Shown in pieces: positions 51,726 through 60,726 of a stretch of DNA of 64,000 nt. A model generated the notes under the pieces. That model searched no databases. It was given only the letters and a program-made list of their open reading frames with translations, and had not been told where the DNA came from. The position numbers and the translations under genes are program-made. The stretch is from NCBI GenBank assembly GCA_023458755.1, contig JAEWYE010000073.1, forward strand, positions 1 through 64,000. Direction: 5' to 3'. The stretch is from Bacillota bacterium. Lineage in GTDB: Bacteria; Bacillota; Clostridia; Oscillospirales; Acutalibacteraceae. Each line of letters starts with the position of its first letter. Positions within the stretch are counted from its first letter, which is position 1.

Positions 51726-52583
51726 ATGAATACAGCTACCGAGTTTCAAAACATAGATATACAAAATAAAGACCTAGATGATAAAACGATTGCTTTGATT
51801 GGAAATTCCTTTGCTGGGAAACAGGCAGTTAAGAATGCTTTTATGAACTTGGACCGGAATGCAAAAGTAAATGATTGGGGTAATTTTATTTATGATAAGG
51901 AACACTATCATGTAGTCGATCTTCCAAATATTCATTCCCTTACGGAACACTCCGCTGAAGAAAAAACAGCGCGTGATTTTCTGCGCTTTGGCGGTGCTGA
52001 CGTGGTGATGGTGGTGTGCGAAGCGGTATATTTAGAGCGGAGCTTAAATCTTGCTTTGCAAATCATAGAGATGACTTCCGGTGCGATTGTGTGTTTGAAT
52101 GATGTGGAGGGTGCACGAAAAAAGCATATTCAGATCGACATCAGTCGATTGGAAAGGGCCTTAGGGGTGCCGGTCGCAGTAATAAAGGAAAAAGACAAGA
52201 ATATCTCTTTGCTCGTAAAACAAATTCATTCAGCGGTAAAAAGAAATCAAAAAGTGAAACCGGCGGTCATTCGCTATATTCGCCCCATTGAAAAAGCGGT
52301 TTCAATTTTGGAACCTTCGGTGAAAGGACTGGTAGGAAATCAGATGAACAGCCGCTGGGTGTCGCTGAAGCTTTTAGAGGATGGCGAAGTGTTCATCGAA
52401 GAATTGAACTCATACATAGACGAAGTAATATTGACCGGTGCGGAATTGTTTCAAAAAATTGCGGAAGCACAAAAATATCTGGCAGACTGCGGAATTTGGG
52501 GAGACATTGTACACGACAACATGGTAAGCTGTAGGGCATTAACGGCAGAAGGAATCTGCAATGACTGTGTGCGCTACCAGTAA
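51726..52583 (+). CDS. Stand-alone NFeoB-like G-domain protein, probably degenerate GTPase
   Basis: Soluble protein of 285 residues resembling only the cytosolic part of FeoB: a G domain (about 20-185) then a helical GDI-like domain (IRYIRPIEKAVSIL ... RWVSLKLLEDGEVF). FeoB marks VVDLPNIHSLTEHSAEEK, ARDFL, LERSLNLALQIIE and LNDVEGARK are present. But the P-loop is GNSFAGKQ (Ser/Thr after Lys replaced by Gln33), G3 DxxG is DLPN (Asn68) and G4 is NDVE (Glu128 for Asp). No membrane domain follows. GTP hydrolysis is doubtful. The Cys-containing tail (NDCVRYQ) is unusual. No feoA or full feoB is nearby. Confidence 0.75.
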   Translation: MNTATEFQNIDIQNKDLDDKTIALIGNSFAGKQAVKNAFMNLDRNAKVNDWGNFIYDKEHYHVVDLPNIHSLTEHSAEEKTARDFLRFGGADVVMVVCEAVYLERSLNLALQIIEMTSGAIVCLNDVEGARKKHIQIDISRLERALGVPVAVIKEKDKNISLLVKQIHSAVKRNQKVKPAVIRYIRPIEKAVSILEPSVKGLVGNQMNSRWVSLKLLEDGEVFIEELNSYIDEVILTGAELFQKIAEAQKYLADCGIWGDIVHDNMVSCRALTAEGICNDCVRYQ

Positions 52584-52622
52584 CAGCAATGGAGCAGAGC
52601 AAAAACTTTACCGAAAAACAAG

Positions 52623-52667
52623 AACCGGCACCTGCTTTGATTATGTTTCAAAGCGGGTGCCTGGTTT
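52623..52667 (+). terminator. Hairpin after the NFeoB-like gene
   Basis: AACC-GGCACC-GCTTTGA pairs with TCAAAGC-GGTGCC-GGTT in three blocks; a weak T-tract follows. Confidence 0.5.
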
Positions 52668-52687
52668 GAAAGTATCTTTGAATTCCG

Positions 52688-52731
52688 TCAAGAAGAATTA
52701 ACCAATTGGGGGGCTGGTTAATTCTTCTTGA
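52688..52731 (+). terminator. Strong hairpin overlapping the end of the convergent flippase gene
   Basis: TCAAGAAGAATTAACC (52688-52703) pairs perfectly with GGTTAATTCTTCTTGA (52716-52731); TTTAAATTTTT follows on the plus strand. It contains the stop codon of the leftward flippase gene. Confidence 0.65.
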
Positions 52732-53996
52732 TTTAAATTTTTCTTGATGTGATGCATCAAATAAGGGAAAGCGATAAAGGATGAAATTAAAACCACCACT
52801 AAGGTTGCCAGCGCGGCTCCGTTCGACCCCCATATGCGGATAAAGATGACGCAAAACACGACATTTGCGATACCGGAAATGATGCTTACCAACAAATTTA
52901 CCTTTACCTTTCGCAGCATGGCAAGAATATTGCCGGCAGGAACACGGAAGGTTGCTAAGAAGAAATAACTGATGGATAAAATTTGGAAAGGACGAACACT
53001 GTCCATGTACCGGTCATCCCAAATAATATGGATAATTAGAGGAGCTCCAAAATAAAGCACAAGGCTAATGAGTGCATTCATGCAGGCAAGTCCCTGAAAA
53101 AGCCGGATGGAATTTTTCTTAATCCACTTGAAATCTGTATTATGCTCGGCAAAGTATGGGTAGATAAACACCATAATGCTGGTGGGAATAAGAGAAAGTG
53201 CGTTTGGAATCAGCGTTGCGGTTTTGTAAGAGGCCACCGCGGTTGCCGCGAAATACGTACCAATCATAAAAACGTCCAGCAGGTAGAGCAGTTGACTGAT
53301 GGATGTACTGGCGCAGCAGGTGGAAGAGTATTTCAGAAAGCCTTTGACTTGCAGGTTCTTGAGACGTACGGAGTGAAATACTTCCGGCAGCATTTGTCGA
53401 CACATCGTAAAGCCCATAACAATAGATATGGCGAAAGCGATATATCTGCCTAAAATGGTTCCGTGGATTCCACCGAAATAAGCTCCGCCGCAGGCAAAAA
53501 TGCAATAACTGATGGTATTTATATTCATTAGGAGGGAATACTTTTTGTTTTCCCGTTGTATGCGAAAAATGGTACCGATAAACTGAAAAGCATATTCAAA
53601 GAAAGGTAGGAATGCGAGCTCGATTATATATTGAGGGGTTTCCTTTATGTTAAATTTTCCAAATGAGGCGTATACAATCATTCCAAGGCACAACAGGGTG
53701 TTAAAAAGCAGACCGGCGGACAAGCTGAATTTATAATACGAATTCTTTTCCTCTTCCGGCCGCCTCTCCGAGCAATACTGCAGCAAACCGCTGATCATTC
53801 CGATGCCGGAAAAAAGCATGAAAATGGAATAGGCATTATAAGCATTTCCAAATATTCCATAATCACCTTTGGACAAAAAGCGGACAATCACGATATTGGT
53901 GACAAAGGATATGAGGCTGTTGATGACATTCACCCCAAATATATGGAAGAATCCTTTTTTGATTAAGAATTTTGCCTTGCTCATCATATTTCCCAT
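52698..53996 (-). CDS. Polysaccharide flippase, Wzx/MATE-like (MOP superfamily)
   Basis: Integral membrane protein of 432 residues with about 12 helices, exporting lipid-linked oligosaccharide units. Typical features: N-terminal FFHIFGVNVINSLISFVTN and FLSKGDYGIFGNA, ANVVFCVIFIRIWGSNGAA at the end. The ATG is directly adjacent to the stop of the upstream glycosyltransferase, with GGGAG seven bases upstream. Last gene of the polysaccharide operon. Confidence 0.9.
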   Translation of the reverse strand: MGNMMSKAKFLIKKGFFHIFGVNVINSLISFVTNIVIVRFLSKGDYGIFGNAYNAYSIFMLFSGIGMISGLLQYCSERRPEEEKNSYYKFSLSAGLLFNTLLCLGMIVYASFGKFNIKETPQYIIELAFLPFFEYAFQFIGTIFRIQRENKKYSLLMNINTISYCIFACGGAYFGGIHGTILGRYIAFAISIVMGFTMCRQMLPEVFHSVRLKNLQVKGFLKYSSTCCASTSISQLLYLLDVFMIGTYFAATAVASYKTATLIPNALSLIPTSIMVFIYPYFAEHNTDFKWIKKNSIRLFQGLACMNALISLVLYFGAPLIIHIIWDDRYMDSVRPFQILSISYFFLATFRVPAGNILAMLRKVKVNLLVSIISGIANVVFCVIFIRIWGSNGAALATLVVVLISSFIAFPYLMHHIKKNLNQEELTSPPIG

Positions 53997-55259
53997 TTAT
54001 TTTCTCCCACTAAAAATTGTATCCGAAAAAGAAGAGTAATTTTTTTCCGCACTATAATTTTCTTTCCAAAACTCCCGTGCGGATTTTCGATACTCCACAT
54101 AGGTTTTATCCGGCATCTCAGAAAAGAAACGAATCAGCTCGGCAAGCTGCAGATCGGTAAAATCTTTATCCAGCAGGAAGCCGTTCTTTTCCGGTTTTAC
54201 GATTTCGCGAACTCCGCCGACATCGGTGGCAATGGCGGGTATTCCAAATGACATTGCTTCCATAATGGAAACGGGAACGCCTTCTGATTCGCTTACATTC
54301 AGAAAAACATGGAAGGCCTGAGACTGATAAATCCGCAAAAGTTCTTGGTTGGATACTGCTCCGGGTAAATTTACTTTAATATTTTCGGGCAATTTCTGAG
54401 CCGTTTTCTTCAAATCTTCCAATAAGACTCCGTCACCGAAATGCGTCCATTCAATTCTTATGTCTTTTATCAGCATCAAGGCGTCCAATATTTTGGAAAC
54501 CCGTTTTACAGGAGAAATCCAGGAACACGAAACAAGCTTTAAAACTGCTTTGTTCTGAGGGGTAGGGCCTTCGCCATAGTCACGAGTACCCAAACGACTG
54601 ATTACAAGGTTCTTTCTCACATCAGGATATATTTCTTCCAAATAGTTTTTTCCATCTTCCGAGATGCAGAAAAGAGTATCCAGACGATTCAATAAAAATT
54701 TACGCAAGGGGATATAATTTTGCGGATTACGGTATTCATACAAATCATAGCCGTGGCAGCGGGAAACAGCCGTACTGCGAGGGAAGAATTCTTTTAAAAG
54801 AACAGCCGCATAACTGTGAAAAGCCAACCAATACGCATAAAATGTAATGGAATCATTTTTATCAATTCCATGTGCCAGCAGGGCCTTTTTGACCTGGGAA
54901 AAAGAATGCTTTCCCAGTGCGGCAAACGTAACCAAATGTTTCAGTGTAGCGGCATTCAAATTTTTTGTATGAATCAGATAACAAAAGTCGGCAAGGAACT
55001 GTTTGCTGAAAACTGAGCGAATACACCAAGCCAGCAGGTCAAATTTGGACAAATTTGACCCATTCAGACGTAACAGAGTAACGGCGGGATTATTTATGGC
55101 ACGTCTTTCTGAATAATTGCTCACATCCAAGGGAGCAATATAAATTTGATCAAAATTTCGGTAATAGCATGCCTCTTCTTCCAAAAAAGTGTCCCTTTTA
55201 TCATAAGGAAAAGCATGGCTTAAAACAACTAGAATATGCCTGCTTTTTTTGTCCGGCAA
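53997..55259 (-). CDS. Family 4 glycosyltransferase (first of a tandem pair)
   Basis: GT-B transferase of 420 residues. Donor-binding region SESEGVPVSIMEAMSFG with the E-x7-E motif, then ATDVGGVREIV. SRCHGYDLYEYRNPQNY and the WTHFGDG stretch match the neighbour at 55303-56589, so the two are tandem paralogues. The start is a TTG at 55259 with GGAGG nine bases upstream. Sugar specificity unknown. Confidence 0.9.
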   Translation of the reverse strand: MPDKKSRHILVVLSHAFPYDKRDTFLEEEACYYRNFDQIYIAPLDVSNYSERRAINNPAVTLLRLNGSNLSKFDLLAWCIRSVFSKQFLADFCYLIHTKNLNAATLKHLVTFAALGKHSFSQVKKALLAHGIDKNDSITFYAYWLAFHSYAAVLLKEFFPRSTAVSRCHGYDLYEYRNPQNYIPLRKFLLNRLDTLFCISEDGKNYLEEIYPDVRKNLVISRLGTRDYGEGPTPQNKAVLKLVSCSWISPVKRVSKILDALMLIKDIRIEWTHFGDGVLLEDLKKTAQKLPENIKVNLPGAVSNQELLRIYQSQAFHVFLNVSESEGVPVSIMEAMSFGIPAIATDVGGVREIVKPEKNGFLLDKDFTDLQLAELIRFFSEMPDKTYVEYRKSAREFWKENYSAEKNYSSFSDTIFSGRK

Positions 55260-55302
55260 TATTTATTCCTCCATTCTGACACACAAGAAAAGCTCGCCTC
55301 AT

Positions 55303-56589
55303 TCAGACCTTTTCCGAATGAATTTCTGCACGGACGCTTTTCGGACTGCAAAGCCCTTTTATGTCATCACTGAATTTTTCATAATTCTTCTTTGACTGAA
55401 AATACATTTCCCAGGTTTTTCTGGCTTCCACATGCATATGAAGTGCTTCTTCACTGGGGAGTTCTATGGCTGTTTTTAACTTTTGAGCAAGGTATTCAGC
55501 GGTAAGGTCGGCCGGAAGTAGAAATCCATTTTTATTGTCAAATACAAGTTCACGGGTTCCACCCACATCAGTAGCAAGTGAAGGGATGCCGAAGGAAGCC
55601 GCCTCCATAATACTTACAGGAAGCCCCTCGGAACTACTGACATTTACAAACCAGTCAGCCGGATGACTATGATAATAATTCAACAAATCTTCATTTTTTA
55701 TAAAACCGGCAAAATGGCAGTCCATAAAACCCAAATTGTTTTGCGCAAAGGTTTTCAGTTCTTCCAATCCGTCTCCATTACCAAAATGCGTCCATTGGAT
55801 TTTTTTCGGATACCCTCTTAACAACGCGAAAGCCCGTTCCAACAGATCTAATCGTTTTACCGGATCCACAAAAGAACAGCTAACAAATCGAATGGTATTA
55901 TCTTGTGAATTTGAAGAAATGCCATGATCTTTTGTACCAAGATAACTGCAAATCACCTTGTCTTTATACAATGGGTATAATCGTGTCAGATAATTTACTC
56001 CCTGCTGTGAGCAGGGGCGAATGCAATCCAAATTTTGAAGCAAATAATTGCGCAGAGGCAGATAGTTCAAAGAACTGCGGTCACTGTAAAGATCATATCC
56101 ATGTGCACGGCTGACCGCAATTCCTCCAAACTGATTTTTTAGTAAAATTGCTGCCAAAGCGATATCATAAAGCCAGTAACTGTAAAATGTCATGGAAGAA
56201 AACTGTGACAAGTTATATTGCTCCAAAATTTTAGAAGCGCGCTTATATATGGATATTCCCTGCGCAAGAAATCCAGTCAAGAAAAGTTTGCGTTTAATGG
56301 AGCCGTGAACTTCTTTTTTTTCTATTTCATCGGCGAATCCACCGTAACCGAAAAATGGAGCAACCCTAAGTGCGTGAAGGGGAAGACTGCGTTTGACGGC
56401 CGAGCGGAGCATGCAATGAACGGCAACATTGTCAGGAGTCGTACGTGTACGTTTTGTATCCGTAACACTGGTTGCAATTAAAATAACCCTCGAAAACTTT
56501 TGCGCTAAAATAGGCATTTCATTTCCAATAAATTCTTCCCCCGTGCCAAAAGGATAAGTTTTAGTAAGCAAAATAAGGCAATTATCCAT
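55303..56589 (-). CDS. Family 4 glycosyltransferase (second of a tandem pair)
   Basis: GT-B transferase of 428 residues, paralogous to the gene at 53997-55259 (SRAHGYDLYSDRSSLNYLPL, WTHFGNGDGLEELK, SSEGLPVSIMEAASFG, ATDVGGTREL). The ATG at 56589 follows AAGGAAAAGGAAAA, a better start than an in-frame TTG further upstream. Role in adding a sugar to the repeat unit is inferred from the operon. Confidence 0.9.
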   Translation of the reverse strand: MDNCLILLTKTYPFGTGEEFIGNEMPILAQKFSRVILIATSVTDTKRTRTTPDNVAVHCMLRSAVKRSLPLHALRVAPFFGYGGFADEIEKKEVHGSIKRKLFLTGFLAQGISIYKRASKILEQYNLSQFSSMTFYSYWLYDIALAAILLKNQFGGIAVSRAHGYDLYSDRSSLNYLPLRNYLLQNLDCIRPCSQQGVNYLTRLYPLYKDKVICSYLGTKDHGISSNSQDNTIRFVSCSFVDPVKRLDLLERAFALLRGYPKKIQWTHFGNGDGLEELKTFAQNNLGFMDCHFAGFIKNEDLLNYYHSHPADWFVNVSSSEGLPVSIMEAASFGIPSLATDVGGTRELVFDNKNGFLLPADLTAEYLAQKLKTAIELPSEEALHMHVEARKTWEMYFQSKKNYEKFSDDIKGLCSPKSVRAEIHSEKV

Positions 56590-56630
56590 AAAGATTTTCC
56601 TTTTCCTTTGTTGATACAAATCACCCAAGT

Positions 56631-57722
56631 TTATTCTGTGAGGTCTTTTATAACGGTCATTGCCCTATCTAGCCATGTGTTTCCGTTATCCACAGCTTCA
56701 TAAACATTTTTGCAAAATGTAGAGTAGGTTTCTTGATCCAAAAGAAGTTTGCGAACCTTATCCGCAAAATCTTCAGGGGTATCTTCGCATACCAGTCCAA
56801 TTTTATATTTTTCCACAAACTTCTGTGATTCCGTGGTATTGGTTGTTAATACCGGCAAACCGAATTCCATATACTCCGGCAATTTTACAGAAAAGGCAAA
56901 ATCATTGTAGGCATTCTTTTCCACAGGACGCAATCCGATGTTCGCCTGATCATAATAGGCTTTAAGCTGGTCTTTCCCGGAAGCGTGCGTAACGGAAAGC
57001 CATGGCTTCTCAAGGTAATTTTTGTCGATGTATTGTGCTTCTTTTTCACGGCAGATTAAGGTCAGTGGATATTTCGTACCTTCGCCGTTTAATAAATCGA
57101 AGGCACGTAGCATGGTGCCTGTTCCATAAGTTTGGCTCACAGCGCCGACATAGATGCTTTTGCGCTCGTTTTTTTGCATACGTTTATCCCCAAGGTGACC
57201 CTTACAGGCAGGAGGAAGCGGTTTTGAATTGTCAAAATCAAAGTAACTTGCCATAAGTTCCGTTGGAAAATACATAATATCCACTACTTTTTTAAAAAAG
57301 CGGAGATCGCGTTCTGACATCCAGGCGATTACCTTTTCACGTAAGGTCTTATTACCATGCTGCCCAAACAGATTTGCAAATTTGAAATAGGCATCCCGAT
57401 AAAAATATCCGATTTTAATCCCCTTTTTATGAACCTTTTTCAGTAAACGCAAGTCACAATAGTTAAAAATCGGACCGGAAGGGCTTTCCACATAACAAAA
57501 TTCCGGTGTATTTTGGTCTAGCCATTCGCTGATTTCTTTTACGGCAGCACGGCGATCCGCACGTCGATTATGCTGGGTTTGCAAAAGCTTAACCGTGCAG
57601 CCGGCCTGCTGCAGGGCTTCATACATCATCTGAGGACGCACGGAGGAGCCGGAGGCGAAGTCTCCAAAATCGATAAATGTGATATAAAGGACCAATATTT
57701 TTTTATTTGCTGTTTCAGCCAT
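56631..57722 (-). CDS. Glycosyltransferase, GT-B type
   Basis: Probable GT4-like transferase of 363 residues, more diverged than its two neighbours. The N-terminal domain holds FIDFGDFASGSSVRPQMMYE, a common start in clostridial polysaccharide GTs; the C-terminal donor region shows RPVEKNAYNDFAFSVKLPEY and GLPVLTTNTTESQKF. AAGGG is 13 bases before the ATG, so the start may be weak. Second gene of the operon, 31 bp after the ligase gene. Confidence 0.82.
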   Translation of the reverse strand: MAETANKKILVLYITFIDFGDFASGSSVRPQMMYEALQQAGCTVKLLQTQHNRRADRRAAVKEISEWLDQNTPEFCYVESPSGPIFNYCDLRLLKKVHKKGIKIGYFYRDAYFKFANLFGQHGNKTLREKVIAWMSERDLRFFKKVVDIMYFPTELMASYFDFDNSKPLPPACKGHLGDKRMQKNERKSIYVGAVSQTYGTGTMLRAFDLLNGEGTKYPLTLICREKEAQYIDKNYLEKPWLSVTHASGKDQLKAYYDQANIGLRPVEKNAYNDFAFSVKLPEYMEFGLPVLTTNTTESQKFVEKYKIGLVCEDTPEDFADKVRKLLLDQETYSTFCKNVYEAVDNGNTWLDRAMTVIKDLTE

Positions 57723-57753
57723 TCAGGAATTCAGACCCTTCCCTTTTAAAATA

Positions 57754-59238
57754 TTACAGCTTAACGGAATATGTGTTTTCTGAACTGTATATCGGCACAC
57801 TGGCAATCAAAATGGAGAATACTACCCATACTGGATATAATCCAATGGAACTGCTTGGTATGGCAATAGAGAAGAAAAACAGAACGATCATTAGGAACAA
57901 AGAAAGTTTTTCTTTTGTAAGTCCGCTTTTTAGAAACTTAAACAGCTTAATCACTGTGCAGCAATACAAGATTGCAAAAGGAAGAAAGATGACCAGACCA
58001 TATTGGGAGAGAATCTCAATCCAAAAATTATGAGGATCAATCGTGTTTGTTGTATGCTTTCTCGCTTCGTCATGTGTAAGCATGTAATTTTCAAAGCTGT
58101 TAGGACCAATACCAAACAGAACATGTGCAGTCCAAATTTTGAATCCCTCAATGATTAAGTTCAAACGAACAAAAATGGTGCCTTTATGCTGGGTATAAGT
58201 TTGAAGCTGTGAAACAAGTGTATCGTTTGCAATAGGCCCGGTCTGACTGCTTGAACCGAAGTTATCAATGGAATTCAAAAAGTTATCCGCGGGAAGCATA
58301 TGCCTAGAAACAAAAAAGTCGCTTAGACTTGTCCGAACAAAGTGACCGGAATTGCGAAGCGCATTTTCAATTGGGTTTCCAATCAACGCATAAAATATGC
58401 CCAAATCTGCAACCGCCAGTAATGTTTTACCGCCTATTTGTTTTCTTAGGGTCCTGTCTCTATGGGCGTATAGCATTACAGCCAAGCCGAGAATAAACAT
58501 GAATATTAGAGCAATCAGTGTAATCGTAGAATTAATTACTACAATTGAGAAAAAGAGGAGAGAAAGTTTTACCGTTGTTTTTATAAATTCTTTTTTATTC
58601 TTAGCAAAAAGAAGATCGGAAAAATAGAGCGGAATAATTAAAATTAAAAAGGCCGCCATATCATTCTCATTATTAAACATAGTTGTGGGGATAAGCGAAG
58701 CATTATGAGATTTCATGTAGTGCACAATTGCTGGGTCGAAATAGCGTGAGCAAGGGAAAATAATTCCCGTGAATAATTGCACAATCATGAGAATGCACAG
58801 AAAAATGCCGCAGAATTTCAGGCATTTCAATGCGAGTTTTAATTTTTCTTTACTGTCAATCAAATAACCCAAACAAAATACTAACCCCAAATTGGTTCCA
58901 AGACAGGAAATTTCGCTGATGGCATCTCTGCGGCTTGTGGAAAAGAGCAGCCACACCATGCCATAAATGAGCCAAGCGAAGAAAAAAGCCCACACGGCAA
59001 GCGTGAAACGCGAGATTTGCCTTTCTTTTCGATGTTTCAGAAATTGATAGGCACAATAAATCACAGAAGCAATTAGTATAAGCCGATCAATGGAGAATAC
59101 AACCACAATTTTAAAATCCAAGAAGAAAAAAAGATTTCCCAAAAGAAAAGAAATAATGATAACTCCAATCATTATTTCATTCAAATTTTTATGAAAGTCC
59201 AGGAATAAGTTTGTTATATGCTTTTTTGTGGAATCCAT
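57754..59238 (-). CDS. O-antigen ligase/polymerase-like membrane protein (Wzy family)
   Basis: Polytopic protein of 494 residues with about 11-12 helices and a large extracytoplasmic loop before the Wzy_C signature (GIGPNSFENYMLTHDEARKH ... IDPHNFWIEILSQYG). It would polymerise or ligate the repeat units. The ATG at 59238 has AAAGGTG 11 bases upstream; a GTG at 59250 is too close to that site. First gene of the five-gene operon. No initiating sugar-phosphate transferase is present in the window. Confidence 0.87.
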   Translation of the reverse strand: MDSTKKHITNLFLDFHKNLNEIMIGVIIISFLLGNLFFFLDFKIVVVFSIDRLILIASVIYCAYQFLKHRKERQISRFTLAVWAFFFAWLIYGMVWLLFSTSRRDAISEISCLGTNLGLVFCLGYLIDSKEKLKLALKCLKFCGIFLCILMIVQLFTGIIFPCSRYFDPAIVHYMKSHNASLIPTTMFNNENDMAAFLILIIPLYFSDLLFAKNKKEFIKTTVKLSLLFFSIVVINSTITLIALIFMFILGLAVMLYAHRDRTLRKQIGGKTLLAVADLGIFYALIGNPIENALRNSGHFVRTSLSDFFVSRHMLPADNFLNSIDNFGSSSQTGPIANDTLVSQLQTYTQHKGTIFVRLNLIIEGFKIWTAHVLFGIGPNSFENYMLTHDEARKHTTNTIDPHNFWIEILSQYGLVIFLPFAILYCCTVIKLFKFLKSGLTKEKLSLFLMIVLFFFSIAIPSSSIGLYPVWVVFSILIASVPIYSSENTYSVKL

Positions 59239-59662
59239 GTATTTGGTCACACCTTTGTTTTATAAGTAATTTTCACAATTGGAACATTGTAAAGCATACA
59301 GTTTGATTTTGATTCAAGTCCATTCAGCGCCAGCCGCTGATATTGACTTTGTTTATAATGATAGAGAGCAGAAAAGAAACGGAGTGCCAACATCTTTTAA
59401 GCGCCGCAAAAAATGTTCTCACTCAATATTCTGAACTCTTAACTTTTTATTTCAGTTTGCTATTCCGGTTTCCTCTTAAACAATATTCAGTTTATTATAC
59501 CTCATTCATTTGTATTATTCAACGTAAATGCAGACTGATTTTTTGTGAAGAAAGCCATAAAATTTATCAACATTGCTATCGCGGCAGAGACAAAAGGTGC
59601 ATTATGTCGAAATAAAGGGATACGGAAGAAATCTCCGTATCCCTTAAAATTATCAGAGAGAA
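59239..59662. other. Intergenic region upstream of the polysaccharide operon
   Basis: About 420 bp, AT-rich, without a credible gene; short readings here have no ribosome binding site. No well-spaced promoter for the polysaccharide operon could be fixed. ACAAT-N6-ATTGT (near 59277) and the DUF975 terminator (59615-59645) are the only clear elements. Confidence 0.5.
59615..59645 (-). terminator. Terminator of the DUF975 gene
   Basis: AAGGGATACGGA and TCCGTATCCCTT pair perfectly; TTTATTT follows on the minus strand. Confidence 0.88.
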
Positions 59663-60466
59663 TTACAATGGAGGATCCTGTGGATTTTGAGCCGGAGGCA
59701 TTAGGCCGAGCTCTGCAGGATGAACCATGCCGCTTTGAATGGCGCGGTCACGGAGGAAAACGTAAAGTTCGGTAAATGTTGCGTGGATATAGGGATACAG
59801 GAAGATCATACCGATGCTGGAAATCATATCTCCGATCAGTGAGTTAAAATATCCGAACATGCCGCCTACTATAGCGGGAATCAATGCCCAGCCGAGAAAG
59901 GAAAGAATGAGTACAAAAATATTGCCCTTTTCCCCATCCGTCATGGCTTTGCTGATTTGGCGGGCACGCGACTGATCTATATTGGGGTTATCCGATAGAA
60001 TAAACGATACCATGCTGTACTGTAAAGCCTTAATGATACCCGGGACAATGAAGAGAAGGCTCCACAATCCAATGAAAAGGTCTGTTACAAACAGGGTAAG
60101 AACGCTGTTGCCGTATCCATATTTAAAGCCGCTGAATACCGTCTCGTATTGGGTGTGACCAAACCGATTCTGCACAAAAAAGCGCATCATGCCAATCGTG
60201 AGCGGTATCAACACAAAAATTGACAGCAGCAAAGCAACCAGGCCAAACGGTGCCATCCATGCAGTATCCCAAAGATGATAAACTCCGCCTTGATAACTTT
60301 GAAAAGAGTAGCGGATTTGTTCGGAATACTCCTCCGATCTCCAATTGTAGAAAATAGAGAGTGCCTCCGAAATCACAGAGGCCGTGAAAACAACGGCAAG
60401 CGCTACCCAAAAATGACCGCGCAGCGCCGCTTTGGCGTTCGATTTTATAATTGCTCTATCCCACAC
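59663..60466 (-). CDS. DUF975-family membrane protein
   Basis: Integral membrane protein of 267 residues with five or six helices; function unknown. The N-terminus MWDRAIIKSNAKAALRGHFW and the mid-protein FIVPGIIKALQYSMVSFILSD are the DUF975 hallmarks. The start is a GTG at 60466 with GGAGG eight bases upstream; a nearer-upstream ATG would have that site inside the gene. The last residues are Pro/Gln-rich (MPPAQNPQDPPL). The leader upstream holds a rod-like RNA element. Confidence 0.85.
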   Translation of the reverse strand: MWDRAIIKSNAKAALRGHFWVALAVVFTASVISEALSIFYNWRSEEYSEQIRYSFQSYQGGVYHLWDTAWMAPFGLVALLLSIFVLIPLTIGMMRFFVQNRFGHTQYETVFSGFKYGYGNSVLTLFVTDLFIGLWSLLFIVPGIIKALQYSMVSFILSDNPNIDQSRARQISKAMTDGEKGNIFVLILSFLGWALIPAIVGGMFGYFNSLIGDMISSIGMIFLYPYIHATFTELYVFLRDRAIQSGMVHPAELGLMPPAQNPQDPPL

Positions 60467-60500
60467 AAACAATTCCTCCATCTACCTAATAAAATTTCAT

Positions 60501-60652
60501 AAAAAATCCCGTCGCTTTAAGCACGGAAGTCATGCGGAATTCTCTTTCAAACAGCTTTCAGTATCACCATTCCACGCGGCACACGCCGGAAGATTGAAAT
60601 AAACATGTTCTGTAGAATTTATATCCGAAACAACCTGCAAAAACGACGGGAA
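60501..60652 (-). ncRNA. Candidate rod-like structured RNA or leader before the DUF975 gene
   Basis: TCCCGTCG (60507-60514) pairs with CGACGGGA (60644-60651), enclosing 130 nt. Inside, nested pairs continue: GCA/TGC (60521/60636), CGG/CCG (60535/60625), AATTCT/AGAATT (60538/60614), ACAG/CTGT (60551/60610), TTTCA/TGAAA (60556/60595), TTCC/GGAA (60570/60588) and a GGC-ACAC-GCC tip. Six T follow the closing stem on the minus strand (and six on the plus strand). I do not recognise an Rfam family; an overall 6S-RNA-like rod is only a resemblance. Strand assigned from the neighbouring genes. Confidence 0.35.
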
Positions 60653-60673
60653 CTTTTTTGTTACTCTTTATGT

Positions 60674-60697
60674 ATATTGCGTAAGGCTACGCAATAT
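60674..60697 (-). terminator. Hairpin after ilvC
   Basis: ATATTGCGTA and TACGCAATAT form a perfect 10-bp stem with a four-base loop, 30 bp after the ilvC stop. No U-tract follows directly, so termination may be inefficient. Confidence 0.5.
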
Positions 60698-60726
60698 GTT
60701 TCACTTTTAAAAGCACAAACACGGCA

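Noticed and set aside
59343..59775. Short plus-strand reading frames in the gap upstream of the polysaccharide operon
   Set aside because: No ribosome binding sites, no recognisable motifs, and they run into the terminator or the DUF975 gene.
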